A stretch of 64,000 nucleotides of DNA from Bordetella parapertussis (GTDB taxonomy: Bacteria > Pseudomonadota > Gammaproteobacteria > Burkholderiales > Casimicrobiaceae): the NCBI GenBank assembly GCA_943331295.2, contig CALQLA020000023.1:1-64000 (forward strand). Direction: 5' to 3'. The notes beneath the pieces were generated by a model. It was not told the origin of the DNA, did no database searches, and worked only from the letters and a program-made list of their open reading frames with translations. Shown piece by piece: positions 43,617-53,379 of this stretch (its first letter is position 1; each line of letters begins with the position of its first letter). The translations under genes were made by a program, and so were the position numbers.

Positions 43617-44966
43617 CTAGAGCTCTTTGCGGTAGACCTGCGACTTGCGCTGGTAATTGTAGAGCGCCTGCTTTTCCTTTGGCAGATCGTCGACGGTGGC
43701 GGTGCGGAAGCCGCGTTCGAGGAACCACTGCGACGTGCGCGTCGTGAGCACGAACAGTTTTGCCAGCTTCAGCTTGCGCGCGCGCGCCTCGACCTCCTGC
43801 ATCAGCGCCTCGCCGTAGCCTTCGCGGCGGAAATCCGGGTGCACGGCCAGCGCCGCCAGCTCGCCGATCCTCGCCTCGGGAAACGCGTACAGCGCGGTGC
43901 AGCCGATGATGACCCCGTCGTGCTCGGCGACGACGAAGCGCTCGATCTCGGTCTCCAGCCGCTCGCGCGAGCGGCGGACCAGGATGCCCTGCTCCTCCAG
44001 CGGCGCGATGATCGCGATGATGCCGCCGACGTCGTCGATCGTCGCGCTGCGCATGTGCGCCAGCGCGGTCGCGGCGACCATCGTGCCGACGCCGTCGCGA
44101 GTGAACATCTCCAGCATCAGCGCGCCGTCGAGGTGGCGGCTGATGAGGTGCGTCCGCTTGACGCCGTTGTCGCAGGCCTTCACCGCGCAGGGCAGGTAGT
44201 GCCGCACGTCCGCCGGCAGCTTGGTGCGGCCGGCGAGCACCGCCTCGGCCTGCTTGGTCGACAGCTCGGTGAGGAGCTGCCGGCGGCTGTTGCGCACGCC
44301 CTCGGTCTCCATCAGGAACACGAGCTTGTGCGCGGCGAGGCGCACGGCGACCTGGGTCGCGACCTCCTCCAGCGCGAGGTTGAAGATCTCGCCCGTGGGC
44401 GAATAGCCGAGCGGCGAGATCAGCACGATGTCGCCGTCGTCGAGGCGCTGCTGGATGGCGTCGACGTCGACCCGGCGGACCTCGCCGGTCAGCATCATGT
44501 CGATGCCGTCGCGGACGCCGAGCGGCTTGGCCGTGATGAAGTTCCCGCTGGACACGCGGATGCGGGCACCCGCCATCGGCGAATTGGCGATCCCGAGCGA
44601 CAGCAGCGCCTCGATGCGGCTCCTCACCTGCCCCGACGCCTCGAGCACGCAGTCCATCGTCTCGGCGTCGGTGATGCGCAGGCCGAATGCGTAGCGGCTC
44701 GGGATGTCCTGCTGGTCGAGGATGGCCTCGATCTGCGGCCGCGAGCCGTGGATCACGACGATGTGCACGCCGAGGCTGTGCAGCAGGTTGAGGTCGTGGA
44801 TGATGCCGAGGAAGGTGTCGTCGGCGACGACCTCGCCGCCGAACGCGATCACGAACGTCCGGCCGCGGAACGCGTGGATGTAGGGCGCCGCCGAGCGAAT
44901 CCACTGCACGAACGCGCGCGTCGTCGCCGAGTTGGCGGTGGGCGCGGCATTGGGTTTCGCTGGCAT
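43617..44966 (-). CDS. argA: N-acetylglutamate synthase
   Basis: A 449-residue two-domain enzyme. The amino-acid-kinase-like domain ([13 protein letters not shown] onward) binds arginine, and the C-terminal GNAT domain ([17 protein letters not shown] region near residue 370-390) acetylates glutamate with acetyl-CoA. This is the first step of arginine synthesis, feedback inhibited by arginine. I start at [10 protein letters not shown]; a longer GTG start at 45014 is unlikely, because a TATAAT box (45017-45022) ends just before it and transcription would begin at about that point. Confidence 0.93.
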   Translation of the reverse strand: MPAKPNAAPTANSATTRAFVQWIRSAAPYIHAFRGRTFVIAFGGEVVADDTFLGIIHDLNLLHSLGVHIVVIHGSRPQIEAILDQQDIPSRYAFGLRITDAETMDCVLEASGQVRSRIEALLSLGIANSPMAGARIRVSSGNFITAKPLGVRDGIDMMLTGEVRRVDVDAIQQRLDDGDIVLISPLGYSPTGEIFNLALEEVATQVAVRLAAHKLVFLMETEGVRNSRRQLLTELSTKQAEAVLAGRTKLPADVRHYLPCAVKACDNGVKRTHLISRHLDGALMLEMFTRDGVGTMVAATALAHMRSATIDDVGGIIAIIAPLEEQGILVRRSRERLETEIERFVVAEHDGVIIGCTALYAFPEARIGELAALAVHPDFRREGYGEALMQEVEARARKLKLAKLFVLTTRTSQWFLERGFRTATVDDLPKEKQALYNYQRKSQVYRKEL

Positions 44967-45016
44967 CGGGAGGAGTCGACGGAAAGGGCGACGGGCGGGT
45001 GCCCTGAAGGGCACAG

Positions 45017-45022
45017 ATTATA
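45017..45022 (-). promoter_or_regulatory. -10 box (TATAAT) of argA
   Basis: Perfect TATAAT on the minus strand, giving a leader of roughly 45 bases to the chosen argA ATG. The -35 region is weak (CAGGAC at 17-base spacing). Confidence 0.55.
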
Positions 45023-45058
45023 ACGCCGCGCCCGGCGCTGTCCTGCCGGGCCCGCACG

Positions 45059-45064
45059 TATAAT
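45059..45064 (+). promoter_or_regulatory. -10 box (TATAAT) of uvrD
   Basis: Perfect TATAAT on the plus strand, about 82 bases before the uvrD ATG. Together with the argA box 37 bases away on the other strand it forms a compact divergent promoter pair. The -35 is weak. Confidence 0.55.
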
Positions 45065-45145
45065 TCGGCATCCCCGCGCATCCGCCGCCTTGCGGCGCGG
45101 CGCCCGGCCCTCCCTGCGGGGGCCGCCACCCGTCCGGGTTCACCG

Positions 45146-47398
45146 ATGGCCCTGCCTCTCCTCGCCAACCTCAATCCCGAGCAGCTCGAAGCGGTGACGC
45201 TGCCGCACCAGTCGGCGCTGATCCTGGCCGGCGCCGGCAGCGGCAAGACGCGCGTGCTGACCACCCGGATCGCGTGGCTGCTCGCGACGGGGCAGGCATC
45301 GCCGCTGTCCATCCTCGCGGTGACGTTCACCAACAAGGCGGCGAAGGAGATGCTGCTGCGCCTCTCGGCGCTGACGCCGATGCACACCCGCGGCATGTGG
45401 ATCGGCACCTTCCACGGGCTCTGCAACCGGATGCTGCGCGCGCACTACCGCGACGCCGACCTGCCGCAGCTGTTCCAGATCCTGGACAGCCAGGACCAGC
45501 TGTCGCTGATCAAGCGGCTCTACCGCGCGCACGGCATCGACGACGAGCGCTACCCCCACCGGCAGCTGCAGCAGTTCATCGGCGGCGCAAAGGACCGGGG
45601 CCAGCGCCCGAACCAGGTCGAGGCCGACGACGACTTCGCCCGCCGCCTCGTCGAGTACTACGCGCTGTACGAGGCGATGTGCCAGCGGGAAGGCGTGGTC
45701 GACTTCGCCGAGCTGCTCTTGCGCAGCTACGAGCTGCTGGCGCGGCACGAGGGCCTGCGCTCGCATTACCAGCAGCGGTTCTCGCATCTCCTCGTCGACG
45801 AGTTCCAGGACACCAACGTGCTGCAGTACCGCTGGCTGCAGCTCCTCGCCGGGCCGCACGCGGCGATGTTCGCCGTCGGCGACGACGACCAGTCGATCTA
45901 CGCGTTCCGCGGCGCCAACGTCGCCAACATGCAGCACTTCGAGCGCGATTTCAGCCGCGACGGCAGGGGTGTCCGTCTGATCAAGCTCGAGCAGAACTAC
46001 CGCTCGCACGGCAACATCCTCGATGCCGCCAACGCGCTCATCCGGCAGAACAAGTCGCGGCTCGGCAAGAACCTGTGGACCGCCGATGGCAAGGGCGAGC
46101 CGGTCCGCGCCTTCGCCGCGCCGTCGGACTTCGACGAGGCCGGGTTCATCGTCGACATCGTCAAGGGCTATGCCGACGGCGGGCCGGAGCTGTCCGACGT
46201 CGCGGTGCTCTACCGGTCGAACGCGCAGTCGCGCGTGCTGGAGCACGCGCTGTTCAACGCCGCGGTGCCGTACCGCGTCTACGGCGGCATGCGCTTCTTC
46301 GAGCGGGCCGAGGTGAAGCACGCGCTCGCCTACCTGCGGCTCCTCGACCAGCACGACGACGATGGCGCCTTCCTGCGGATCGTCAACTTCCCGCCGCGCG
46401 GGATCGGCGCGCGCACGCTGGAGACGCTGCAGGACGCCGCGCGCGCCAGCGGCGAGAGCCTCTGGCGCACCGCCGGGAACAGCGCGAAGACCGGCAAGGC
46501 CGGCGCCAGCCTCGCCGCGTTCGTCAAGCTGATCGAGACGATGCGCGCCGACACCGCGGGGCTGCCGCTGCCCGAGGCCGTCACGCACGTCATCGAGGCT
46601 TCCGGCCTCGTGCGCCACTACAAGAACGAGAAGGAAGGCCAGGACCGGTTGGAGAACCTCGAGGAGCTGGTGAGCGCCGCCGAAGGCTTCATGCGCGAGG
46701 CCGATCTCGCCGTCGATGCGCCGTTCGTCACGGCGGATGCCGGCGGCGAGCCCGGCGCGGGCCCGGCGCCGGAGCAGGAAGGCGCCACCAATCCGCTGAC
46801 GGCGTTCCTGACGCACGCGGCGCTCGAGGCTGGCGACACGCAGGCGGCGGAGGGTCGCCCGGCGCTGCAGTTGATGACCGTGCACGCGGCGAAGGGGCTC
46901 GAGTTCCACACGGTGTTCGTCACCGGGCTCGAGGAAGGCCTGTTCCCGCACGAGAACAGCCAGTCGGAATTCGACGGCGTCGAGGAGGAGCGGCGGCTCA
47001 TGTATGTCGCGCTGACGCGCGCGAAGCGCAGGCTGTACCTGACGCTGGCGCAGAGCCGGATGCTGCACGGGCAGGTGCGCTACAACATGGCCTCGCGCTT
47101 CCTGGAGGAGATCCCGGCGGCGCTGGTGCAGTGGTCGTCGCCGCATCGCCGCCACGTCGACATCGACGCCGCCGAGTGGGGGGCCGCGCCGTCGGACGTC
47201 CCGCTCGCGCCGCGCGCCGGCGCGGAAGGCGGCGGCCCCGGCTGGCGCATCGGGCAGAGCGTCCGCCACCCGAAGTTCGGCGTGGGCATCATCATCGACG
47301 CCGAGGGCCGCGGCAGCGACCAGCGGGTGCAGGTGAACTTCCGCGACGTCGGCGCAAAGTGGCTGGCGCTCGAGTACGCGAAGCTCGAGGCCGCCTGA
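45146..47398 (+). CDS. uvrD: DNA helicase II, UvrD/Rep (superfamily 1A)
   Basis: A 750-residue helicase. Motif I is AGAGSGKT (about residues 29-36), motif Ia TFTNKAAKEM, motif II VDEFQDT, motif III GDDDQSIYAFRGA, motif IV QNYRSHG, motif V MTVHAAKGLEF, and motif VI ALTRAK. It unwinds DNA 3' to 5' in nucleotide-excision and mismatch repair. The C-terminal tail (GQSVRHPKFGVGIIID) is the UvrD/PcrA Tudor-like domain. It is divergent from argA and convergent with the membrane-protein gene. Confidence 0.95.
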   Translation: MALPLLANLNPEQLEAVTLPHQSALILAGAGSGKTRVLTTRIAWLLATGQASPLSILAVTFTNKAAKEMLLRLSALTPMHTRGMWIGTFHGLCNRMLRAHYRDADLPQLFQILDSQDQLSLIKRLYRAHGIDDERYPHRQLQQFIGGAKDRGQRPNQVEADDDFARRLVEYYALYEAMCQREGVVDFAELLLRSYELLARHEGLRSHYQQRFSHLLVDEFQDTNVLQYRWLQLLAGPHAAMFAVGDDDQSIYAFRGANVANMQHFERDFSRDGRGVRLIKLEQNYRSHGNILDAANALIRQNKSRLGKNLWTADGKGEPVRAFAAPSDFDEAGFIVDIVKGYADGGPELSDVAVLYRSNAQSRVLEHALFNAAVPYRVYGGMRFFERAEVKHALAYLRLLDQHDDDGAFLRIVNFPPRGIGARTLETLQDAARASGESLWRTAGNSAKTGKAGASLAAFVKLIETMRADTAGLPLPEAVTHVIEASGLVRHYKNEKEGQDRLENLEELVSAAEGFMREADLAVDAPFVTADAGGEPGAGPAPEQEGATNPLTAFLTHAALEAGDTQAAEGRPALQLMTVHAAKGLEFHTVFVTGLEEGLFPHENSQSEFDGVEEERRLMYVALTRAKRRLYLTLAQSRMLHGQVRYNMASRFLEEIPAALVQWSSPHRRHVDIDAAEWGAAPSDVPLAPRAGAEGGGPGWRIGQSVRHPKFGVGIIIDAEGRGSDQRVQVNFRDVGAKWLALEYAKLEAA

Positions 47399-47455
47399 AC
47401 CCCACGCGAGGTCAACCGGGGCCGGCCCGGCTGGCGCGCGGTCGCTCCGCCGCCG

Positions 47456-48298
47456 CTACGCCGCCCCGGGCGGCGGCGGTGCCGCGGCGGCTTCGCCCGG
47501 GGCGTGCGCCTCGTTCGCGTGGAAGATGGCGCGGTAGCTCACGTAGTCCGAGATGTGCAGCGTCGCGATGAACAGCGCCATGTACGGCAGCACGACGACG
47601 AGCGCGATTCCGAACGCGAGCGTGCTCGGGGCGAGCGCCGCGATGAGCGCGCTGATGATGCCGGGAACCACGCCGCCGTAGAAGAACACGAGGAGTGAGT
47701 AGACCGAGATCGCCTTCCAGTTGGCGACCGCGGCGGAAAGGCTCGTGCCCAGCGCGCGGCCCGCGCTGCAATCCTGGAACACGACGAGCGCCGGCGCGAA
47801 CCAGAGCGCCAGCATCACCGGCAGCGCGCACACGGCGGCGAACAGCATCGCCATCTGCACGTCGTCGCTGGCGAGCAGCGCGTCGTCGAACTTGACCTTG
47901 CCCGACAGCGCGTCGAGCAGCTTGCCGTCGTCGATCAGCGCGGTGCCGAGCACGGCCAGCGTGATGCCGACCGCGAGCACCACGCCCAGAGGCAGCAGCG
48001 CCCACAGGTTGGAGCGAAAGCCCTGGAACAGCTGCTTCAGTTCCGGCGTGCCGCCGCGCTCCTGTGACCACGCGGCCGCGAGGAAGCCGACGGCGAACAC
48101 GGGCTTCAGCACCGGCGCGACGATCTGGCCCAGGTACGGGATGACGTCGATGATGCCCAGCACCAGGTAGTAGAAGACCAGCAGCAGCAGCCACGGAAGC
48201 CGGGCGCGCGACAACATCCGGTAGGCGTCGCGCAGCCACGCCGCGCCGGCAAGCGCCGGCAGCCGCTCGTACTCGATGCGCGGCACCGGGTCGCTCAC
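47456..48298 (-). CDS. BPSS1780-family membrane protein, copy 1
   Basis: A 280-residue membrane protein with about 6-7 hydrophobic segments. The start is GTG at 48298 (GTGA overlap with the thrB stop), giving MSDPVPRIEY. Typical features are a segment with DVIPYLGQIVAPVL, the motif ALWFAPALVVFQDCSAGRAL, and the ISDYVSYRAIF end. I recognise the family by comparison with a similar protein at 53.4 kb in this window. Function unknown. The tight overlap implies co-translation with thrB. Confidence 0.75.
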   Translation of the reverse strand: MSDPVPRIEYERLPALAGAAWLRDAYRMLSRARLPWLLLLVFYYLVLGIIDVIPYLGQIVAPVLKPVFAVGFLAAAWSQERGGTPELKQLFQGFRSNLWALLPLGVVLAVGITLAVLGTALIDDGKLLDALSGKVKFDDALLASDDVQMAMLFAAVCALPVMLALWFAPALVVFQDCSAGRALGTSLSAAVANWKAISVYSLLVFFYGGVVPGIISALIAALAPSTLAFGIALVVVLPYMALFIATLHISDYVSYRAIFHANEAHAPGEAAAAPPPPGAA

Positions 48299-49275
48299 GG
48301 CCGCGTGCTCCGGGTGGCAACCGGCTCGGGAAAGCGCGGCTGCGTCCGCGCGCGATCGCGGACGATGCGCTCGAAGGCGCCGGGATCGTGCGCGTGCGTC
48401 AGCTCCCCCGGCCGCGGCAGGTGCAGGTCGTAGAGCCGCGACAGCCAGAAGCGCAGCGCGGCGGCGCGCAGCAGCGCCGACCATTGCGTGCGCTCGTCGA
48501 CGGTGAGCGGGCGGATCGCGTGATAGGCGCCGGTGAGCGCCGCGACGAGCTCGGGCACCAGCGCACCCGCGCGGTCGCCCGACTTGACGATGCACCAGTC
48601 GTTGACGGCGATCGCGAGGTCGTAGGCGAGGAAATCGGTGGCGGCGAAGCCGAAGTCGATGATGCCGGACAGCTGCGCGCCGGAGAACAGCACGTTGTCG
48701 CAGAAGAGGTCGCCGTGGATCGCGCCCCTGGGCAGCGCACCCTTGCCGAAGCCGGTCAGGAACTTGAGCTCCGCCACCAGCAGCTCGTTCTGCCCGGCGT
48801 CGAGGTACCCGCGCACCGCGCGCGCAGCCTGCCGCCACCATGCCGGGCCGCGGCGGTTGGTGAGCCGCGCGCGGTAGCCGGCGGACGCGACGTGCATCCG
48901 GGCGAGCGCCGCGCCCACCTCCGCGCAGTGGGCCGCCGCCGGTGCTGCCACCGGGCTGCCGTCGAGCCGGCTGACGAGACTCGCCGGCTTGCCGTTGAGC
49001 AGGCTGAACAGCGCGCCGGTGCGGTCGGGCGCGGGCGCCGGACATTCGACGCCGGCGCGCGCGAGGTGGGCCATCAGGTTGAGGTAGAACGGCAGCTCTT
49101 CCGCCGGCAGCCGTTCATAGAGCGTGAGGACGTAGCGGCCCTTCGTCGTCGTCACGAAGTAGTTGGTGTTCTCGATGCCGGACGCGATCGGCTGCATCTC
49201 GGTCAGCGAGCCGACCGCGTAGCGCGCGCTCCACGCGTTGAATTCCTCGGCAGTGACTGGTGTGTAGACCGACAT
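48295..49275 (-). CDS. thrB: Homoserine kinase (APH-like ThrB)
   Basis: A 326-residue kinase of the aminoglycoside-phosphotransferase fold, not the GHMP-type ThrB. Start MSVYTPVTAEEF matches the family N-terminus; an in-frame ATG lies two codons upstream. ATP-binding ENTNYFVTT, the catalytic loop AIHGDLFCDNVLF and the metal loop IIDFGFAATD are present. It phosphorylates homoserine for threonine synthesis. It is preceded by a DUF2782 gene and overlaps the membrane-protein gene by 4 bases. Confidence 0.92.
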   Translation of the reverse strand: MSVYTPVTAEEFNAWSARYAVGSLTEMQPIASGIENTNYFVTTTKGRYVLTLYERLPAEELPFYLNLMAHLARAGVECPAPAPDRTGALFSLLNGKPASLVSRLDGSPVAAPAAAHCAEVGAALARMHVASAGYRARLTNRRGPAWWRQAARAVRGYLDAGQNELLVAELKFLTGFGKGALPRGAIHGDLFCDNVLFSGAQLSGIIDFGFAATDFLAYDLAIAVNDWCIVKSGDRAGALVPELVAALTGAYHAIRPLTVDERTQWSALLRAAALRFWLSRLYDLHLPRPGELTHAHDPGAFERIVRDRARTQPRFPEPVATRSTRP

Positions 49276-49334
49276 CGTCATTCGCGGCGCGCGCCGTCGG
49301 CGCCGTCGCTGCAGGGTTTCCGGTGGGGATCAGG

Positions 49335-49694
49335 TCAGAACGTGAACAATACCCACAGCGGCACCTTGAGTCCGGAATCAAGGCTGTCGCGGCGGATGAA
49401 AGTGTATTCGTTGCCGTCCGGGATGAGGTAGTACGACGTGCCGTGCGCGGGCGTCACCTTGATCCAGACCAGCCGGCCGTTGACCCGGGCCTCCTCGAAC
49501 GTCTGCCCGTTGCGGCGCGAGATCGTCACCTGCGGCTCGAGCTCGGCGTCGCCGGCGCCCTCCGGGATCGGCTCGAGGTTCGGCGGCAGCGCGGCCGGCG
49601 GCAGCGCGGGCTGCGCGAACGCGGACCCGAGCGCGAGAAACAGCGCGGCGAGCCCCAGCGAGGCGGTGGACGGGAGGTGCGGCGCAGGTGTCAT
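49335..49694 (-). CDS. DUF2782-type secreted small protein
   Basis: A 119-residue protein with an N-terminal signal peptide (cleavage near SAFAQ, about residue 28). The mature part is short and rich in beta-strand sequence: EPQVTISRRNGQTFEEARVNG and WIKVTPAHGTSYYLIP. It ends VPLWVLFTF. I recognise it as the small protein that often lies between polA and thrB in proteobacteria. No function is assigned to the family. It lies 59 bases upstream of thrB on the same strand. Confidence 0.75.
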   Translation of the reverse strand: MTPAPHLPSTASLGLAALFLALGSAFAQPALPPAALPPNLEPIPEGAGDAELEPQVTISRRNGQTFEEARVNGRLVWIKVTPAHGTSYYLIPDGNEYTFIRRDSLDSGLKVPLWVLFTF

Positions 49695-49765
49695 GGGAGG
49701 GGTCTTCGTAACCCCCGATTTTAACAGACGCGCCGCGGAAAATCGCGGCGCGCTCCGCGCGCGGC

Positions 49766-50491
49766 CTACAGGTTGAGCATCTTCTCGCGCTCGAGACGCG
49801 TCGGCTGGAAGCCGCGCCCCTCGTAGAAGTGGAAGATCGCGTCGACGATCGCCTCCGGCTCGTCGATGCCCTGCATCAGGTCCATGTCGTCGGCGCCGAT
49901 CACGCCGGCGGGAATCAGCGTCGCGCGGAACCAGTCGAGCAGGCCGCGCCAGAACTCGGCGCCGACCAGGATGATGGGCATCTTCCGGCTCTTGCCGAGC
50001 TGCACCAGCGTCAGGCATTCGGACAATTCGTCGAGCGTCCCGAAGCCGCCGGGCAGAACGACGTACGCCGACGCGTAGCGCACGAACATCATCTTGCGCG
50101 CGAAGAAGTAGTTGAAGCTGAGGCTGACGTCCTGGTGGGGGCTGCGCTCGAATTCGAACGGGAGCAGGATGTTGAGGCCGACCGAAGGCGACTTGCCCGC
50201 GTGCGCGCCGCGACACGCAGCCTGCATGAGCCCCGGCCCGCCGCCGGAGATGACGGCGAAACCGGCATCGGAGAGGAGGCGCGCGATGCGCTCGGCCTTC
50301 GCGTAGTACGGGTTGTCTTCGCCGATGCGCGCGCTGCCGAACATCGACACCGCGGGGCGGATGCCGCGCAGCCTTTCGGTCGCGGCGGCGAACTCTGCCA
50401 TAATTCCCAGCACCCGCCACGCTTCCTGTCCGTTCGTGGTCTGCAGTGCCTGCGGGTCGACGGGATCCGGAATCTTGCTGGTTGAATACAT
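49766..50491 (-). CDS. LOG-family nucleotide hydrolase (lysine decarboxylase-like fold)
   Basis: A 241-residue Rossmann-fold protein. The motifs are SGGGPGLMQAACRGA, the FFARKMMFVRYA segment and PGGFGTLDELSE (the PGGxGTxxE signature). It should cleave nucleotide monophosphates or cytokinin ribotides to base and ribose phosphate. I start at MYSTSKIPDP because the QEAWRVLGIMAEF segment before the core is expected in the family. Its ATG overlaps the polA ATG on the other strand (CATG). Physiological substrate not known. Confidence 0.85.
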   Translation of the reverse strand: MYSTSKIPDPVDPQALQTTNGQEAWRVLGIMAEFAAATERLRGIRPAVSMFGSARIGEDNPYYAKAERIARLLSDAGFAVISGGGPGLMQAACRGAHAGKSPSVGLNILLPFEFERSPHQDVSLSFNYFFARKMMFVRYASAYVVLPGGFGTLDELSECLTLVQLGKSRKMPIILVGAEFWRGLLDWFRATLIPAGVIGADDMDLMQGIDEPEAIVDAIFHFYEGRGFQPTRLEREKMLNL

Positions 50492-53267
50492 GCCTACGCT
50501 CGTGCTGGTGGATGGTTCGTCGTACCTGTACCGCGCGTTCCACGCGCTACCCGACCTGCGGACGTCGCGCGGCGAGCCGACCGGGGCATTGCGGGGTGTC
50601 GTTTCGATGTTGCGCCGAATGGCGGAGGACGGCAAGCCGGACTATTTCGCGGTCGTGTTCGACGCGCCGGGGCGGACGTTTCGCGACGACTGGTACCCGC
50701 AGTACAAGGCCAACCGGCCGCCGATGCCCCCTGACCTCGCGGCGCAGATCGAGCCGCTGCACGAGCTCGTCCGCGCCAACGGCTGGCCGCTGCTGATGAT
50801 CGAAGGCGTCGAGGCCGACGACGTGATCGGCACGCTCGCGCGGCAGGCGGCGGCTGCGGGCATCGACTGCATGATCTCGACCGGCGACAAGGATCTCGCG
50901 CAGCTGGTGGCGCCCGGCATCACCCTCGTCAACACGATGAGCAACGAGACGCTCGACGAGCCCGGCGTGCGCGCCAAGTTCGGCGTGCGCGCCGACCAGA
51001 TTCTCGACTTCCTCACGCTCACCGGCGACGTCGTCGACAACGTGCCGGGCGTGGCCAAGGTCGGACCGAAGACCGCGGCCAAGTGGCTGGCGCAGTACGG
51101 CTCGCTCGAGGCGATCGTCGCGCACGCGGCGGAGATTCCCGGGGTGGTCGGCACGAACCTGCGCGCGGCGCTCGACTGGCTGCCGCAGGCGAGGCGCCTC
51201 CTGACCGTCAAGACCGATTGCGCGCTGGCGGTGGCGCCGACGGACCTGGCGCCGGTGCCACCGGATGCTCTGCGGCTCGCCGACCTCTACCAGCGCTTCG
51301 AATTCAAGAGCTGGCTGCGCGACGTGCAGGGGGCGGGCGCTTCGCGCGCCGCCGGCGGGCTGCCGGATGCCGCGGGCGACCTCGCCGACCGCGCGGCGCG
51401 CGACGACACGCGCTCGTTCGCGTTCGCCGACGGTCCGGCTGCGGATGCGCCGCCGCCGGTGCCGCGCCACTACGAGGCGGTGGTGGATGCCGAGGGGCTC
51501 GCGCGCTGGATCGCGGTGCTCGAGCGCGCGCCGCTCGTGTGCTTCGACACCGAGACCACGAGCCTCGACCCGATGAACGCCGAGATCGTCGGCCTGTCGT
51601 TCGCGGCGGAACCGGGGCGCGCGTGCTACATCCCGCTCGCGCACCGCTACCCCGGCGCGCCCGACCAGCTGCCGCGCGACGAGGTGCTCGCCCGCCTCGC
51701 GCCGTGGTTCGCGGACCCGGCGGCGCGCAAGCTGGGCCAGAACGTCAAGTACGACCAGCACGTGCTCGCCAACCATGGCCTCGCGCTGGCCGGCGTCGCG
51801 CACGACACGCTGCTCGAGTCCTACGTGCTGGAGTCGCACAAGCCGCACGACATGGACAACCTCGCGTGGCGGCACCTCAACGTGAAGACGATCGCCTATG
51901 CCGAGGTCACCGGCAAGGGCGCGTCGCGGATCGGCTTCGACCAGGTGAGCATCGAGACCGCCACCGCCTATTCGGCGGAGGACGCCGACGTCACGCTGCA
52001 GCTGCACGCCGTGCTGCATCCGCGGATCGCGGCCCAGCCGAAGCTCGACCACGTGTACACCGCGATCGAGCTGCCGGTGCGCGAGGTGCTGTTCAAGATG
52101 GAGCGCACCGGCGTGCTGCTCGACACGGCGCTGCTCGCCGACCAGAGCCGGACGCTGGGCGAGCGCGTGCTGGCGCTCGAGCAGCAGGCCTACGCGGCGG
52201 CGGGCCAGCCGTTCAACCTGGCGTCGCCGAAGCAGCTGGGCGAGATCCTGTTCGAGAAGATGAAGCTGCCGGTGGTGAAGAAGACCGCGACCGGGCAGCC
52301 GTCGACCGACGAGGAGGTGCTGCAGGAACTCGCCGCCGACTATCCGCTGCCGAAGCTGCTGCTGGAGCACCGCGCGCTGTCGAAGCTGAAGTCGACCTAC
52401 ACCGACAAGCTGCCGCAGATGGTCGACCGGCGCACCGGCCGCGTGCACACCAACTACTCGCAGGCCACCGCGGTGACCGGGCGTCTCGCGTCGAACGATC
52501 CCAACCTGCAGAACATCCCGGTGCGCACCGCCGACGGCCGCCGCATCCGCGAGGCGTTCATCGCCGCGCCGGGGCACGTGATCGTGTCGGCCGACTATTC
52601 GCAGGTCGAGCTGCGCATCATGGCGCACCTGTCGGGCGATCCCGCGCTGGTGAAGGCCTTCCAGGAGGGCGCCGACATCCACCGCGCGACCGCGGCCGAG
52701 ATCTTCGCGGTGCCGCTGGCGGAAGTCACCGGCGAGCAGCGCCGCTACATCAAGGCCGTCAACTTCGGGCTGATCTACGGGATGGGCGCGTTCGGGCTCG
52801 CGACGCAGCTCGGCATCGAGCGCGGCGCGGCGCAGCAGTTCATCGATCGCTATTTCGCGCGCTATCCGGGGGTTGCCGAGTACATGCAGCGCACGCGCGA
52901 ACTGGCGCGCGAGCAGGGCTACGTCGAGACCGTGTTCGGGCGGCGGCTGTGGCTGCCCGACATCAAGGCCGGCGGCGGGCCGCGCCGCGCCGCCGCCGAG
53001 CGCGCCGCGATCAACGCGCCGATGCAGGGCACGGCCGCCGACCTCATCAAGCTCGCGATGATCAGCGTGCAGGGATGGCTGGAGGATGCGCGCCTGGGCG
53101 CGCGGCTCATCATGCAGGTGCACGACGAGCTCGTGCTGGAGGTGCCGGTGGCGGAGATCGACGAAGTGCGCACCGTGCTGCCCGCGCGGATGGCCGACGT
53201 TGCGCGATTGTCGGTGCCGCTGGTCGCCGACGTCGGCACCGGGCCGAACTGGGAACAGGCGCACTGA
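50490..53267 (+). CDS. polA: DNA polymerase I
   Basis: A 925-residue three-domain enzyme. The 5'-3' exonuclease (about residues 1-300) begins MPTLVLVDGSSYLYRAFHAL; the proofreading domain contains CFDTETTSLDPM (intact DxE); the polymerase has YSQVELRIMAHLSGD, RRYIKAVNFGLIYGMG and QVHDELVLEVP. All catalytic acids appear present. It fills gaps and removes RNA primers. The ATG is shared in overlapping CATG with the LOG gene. A palindromic repeat follows 51 bases after the stop. Confidence 0.96.
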   Translation: MPTLVLVDGSSYLYRAFHALPDLRTSRGEPTGALRGVVSMLRRMAEDGKPDYFAVVFDAPGRTFRDDWYPQYKANRPPMPPDLAAQIEPLHELVRANGWPLLMIEGVEADDVIGTLARQAAAAGIDCMISTGDKDLAQLVAPGITLVNTMSNETLDEPGVRAKFGVRADQILDFLTLTGDVVDNVPGVAKVGPKTAAKWLAQYGSLEAIVAHAAEIPGVVGTNLRAALDWLPQARRLLTVKTDCALAVAPTDLAPVPPDALRLADLYQRFEFKSWLRDVQGAGASRAAGGLPDAAGDLADRAARDDTRSFAFADGPAADAPPPVPRHYEAVVDAEGLARWIAVLERAPLVCFDTETTSLDPMNAEIVGLSFAAEPGRACYIPLAHRYPGAPDQLPRDEVLARLAPWFADPAARKLGQNVKYDQHVLANHGLALAGVAHDTLLESYVLESHKPHDMDNLAWRHLNVKTIAYAEVTGKGASRIGFDQVSIETATAYSAEDADVTLQLHAVLHPRIAAQPKLDHVYTAIELPVREVLFKMERTGVLLDTALLADQSRTLGERVLALEQQAYAAAGQPFNLASPKQLGEILFEKMKLPVVKKTATGQPSTDEEVLQELAADYPLPKLLLEHRALSKLKSTYTDKLPQMVDRRTGRVHTNYSQATAVTGRLASNDPNLQNIPVRTADGRRIREAFIAAPGHVIVSADYSQVELRIMAHLSGDPALVKAFQEGADIHRATAAEIFAVPLAEVTGEQRRYIKAVNFGLIYGMGAFGLATQLGIERGAAQQFIDRYFARYPGVAEYMQRTRELAREQGYVETVFGRRLWLPDIKAGGGPRRAAAERAAINAPMQGTAADLIKLAMISVQGWLEDARLGARLIMQVHDELVLEVPVAEIDEVRTVLPARMADVARLSVPLVADVGTGPNWEQAH

Positions 53268-53318
53268 CCGCCTGCCGGGGTTGGCATGGTCCGAACCCGT
53301 CGCCCCGGTCTTCCGTGG

Positions 53319-53340
53319 CCCGGGTTGCGCTCAACCCGGG
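53319..53340. repeat. REP-like repeat, copy 4 (compact hairpin)
   Basis: CCCGGGTTG, a 4-base loop CGCT, then CAACCCGGG, followed by CTACG. It is a shorter form of the same family, in the gap between the convergent polA and the second membrane-protein gene, and could end transcription from both sides. Confidence 0.75.
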
Positions 53341-53379
53341 CTACGCACGGCGAGGGTTACGCTGGGCCGGCGGGGCGCG

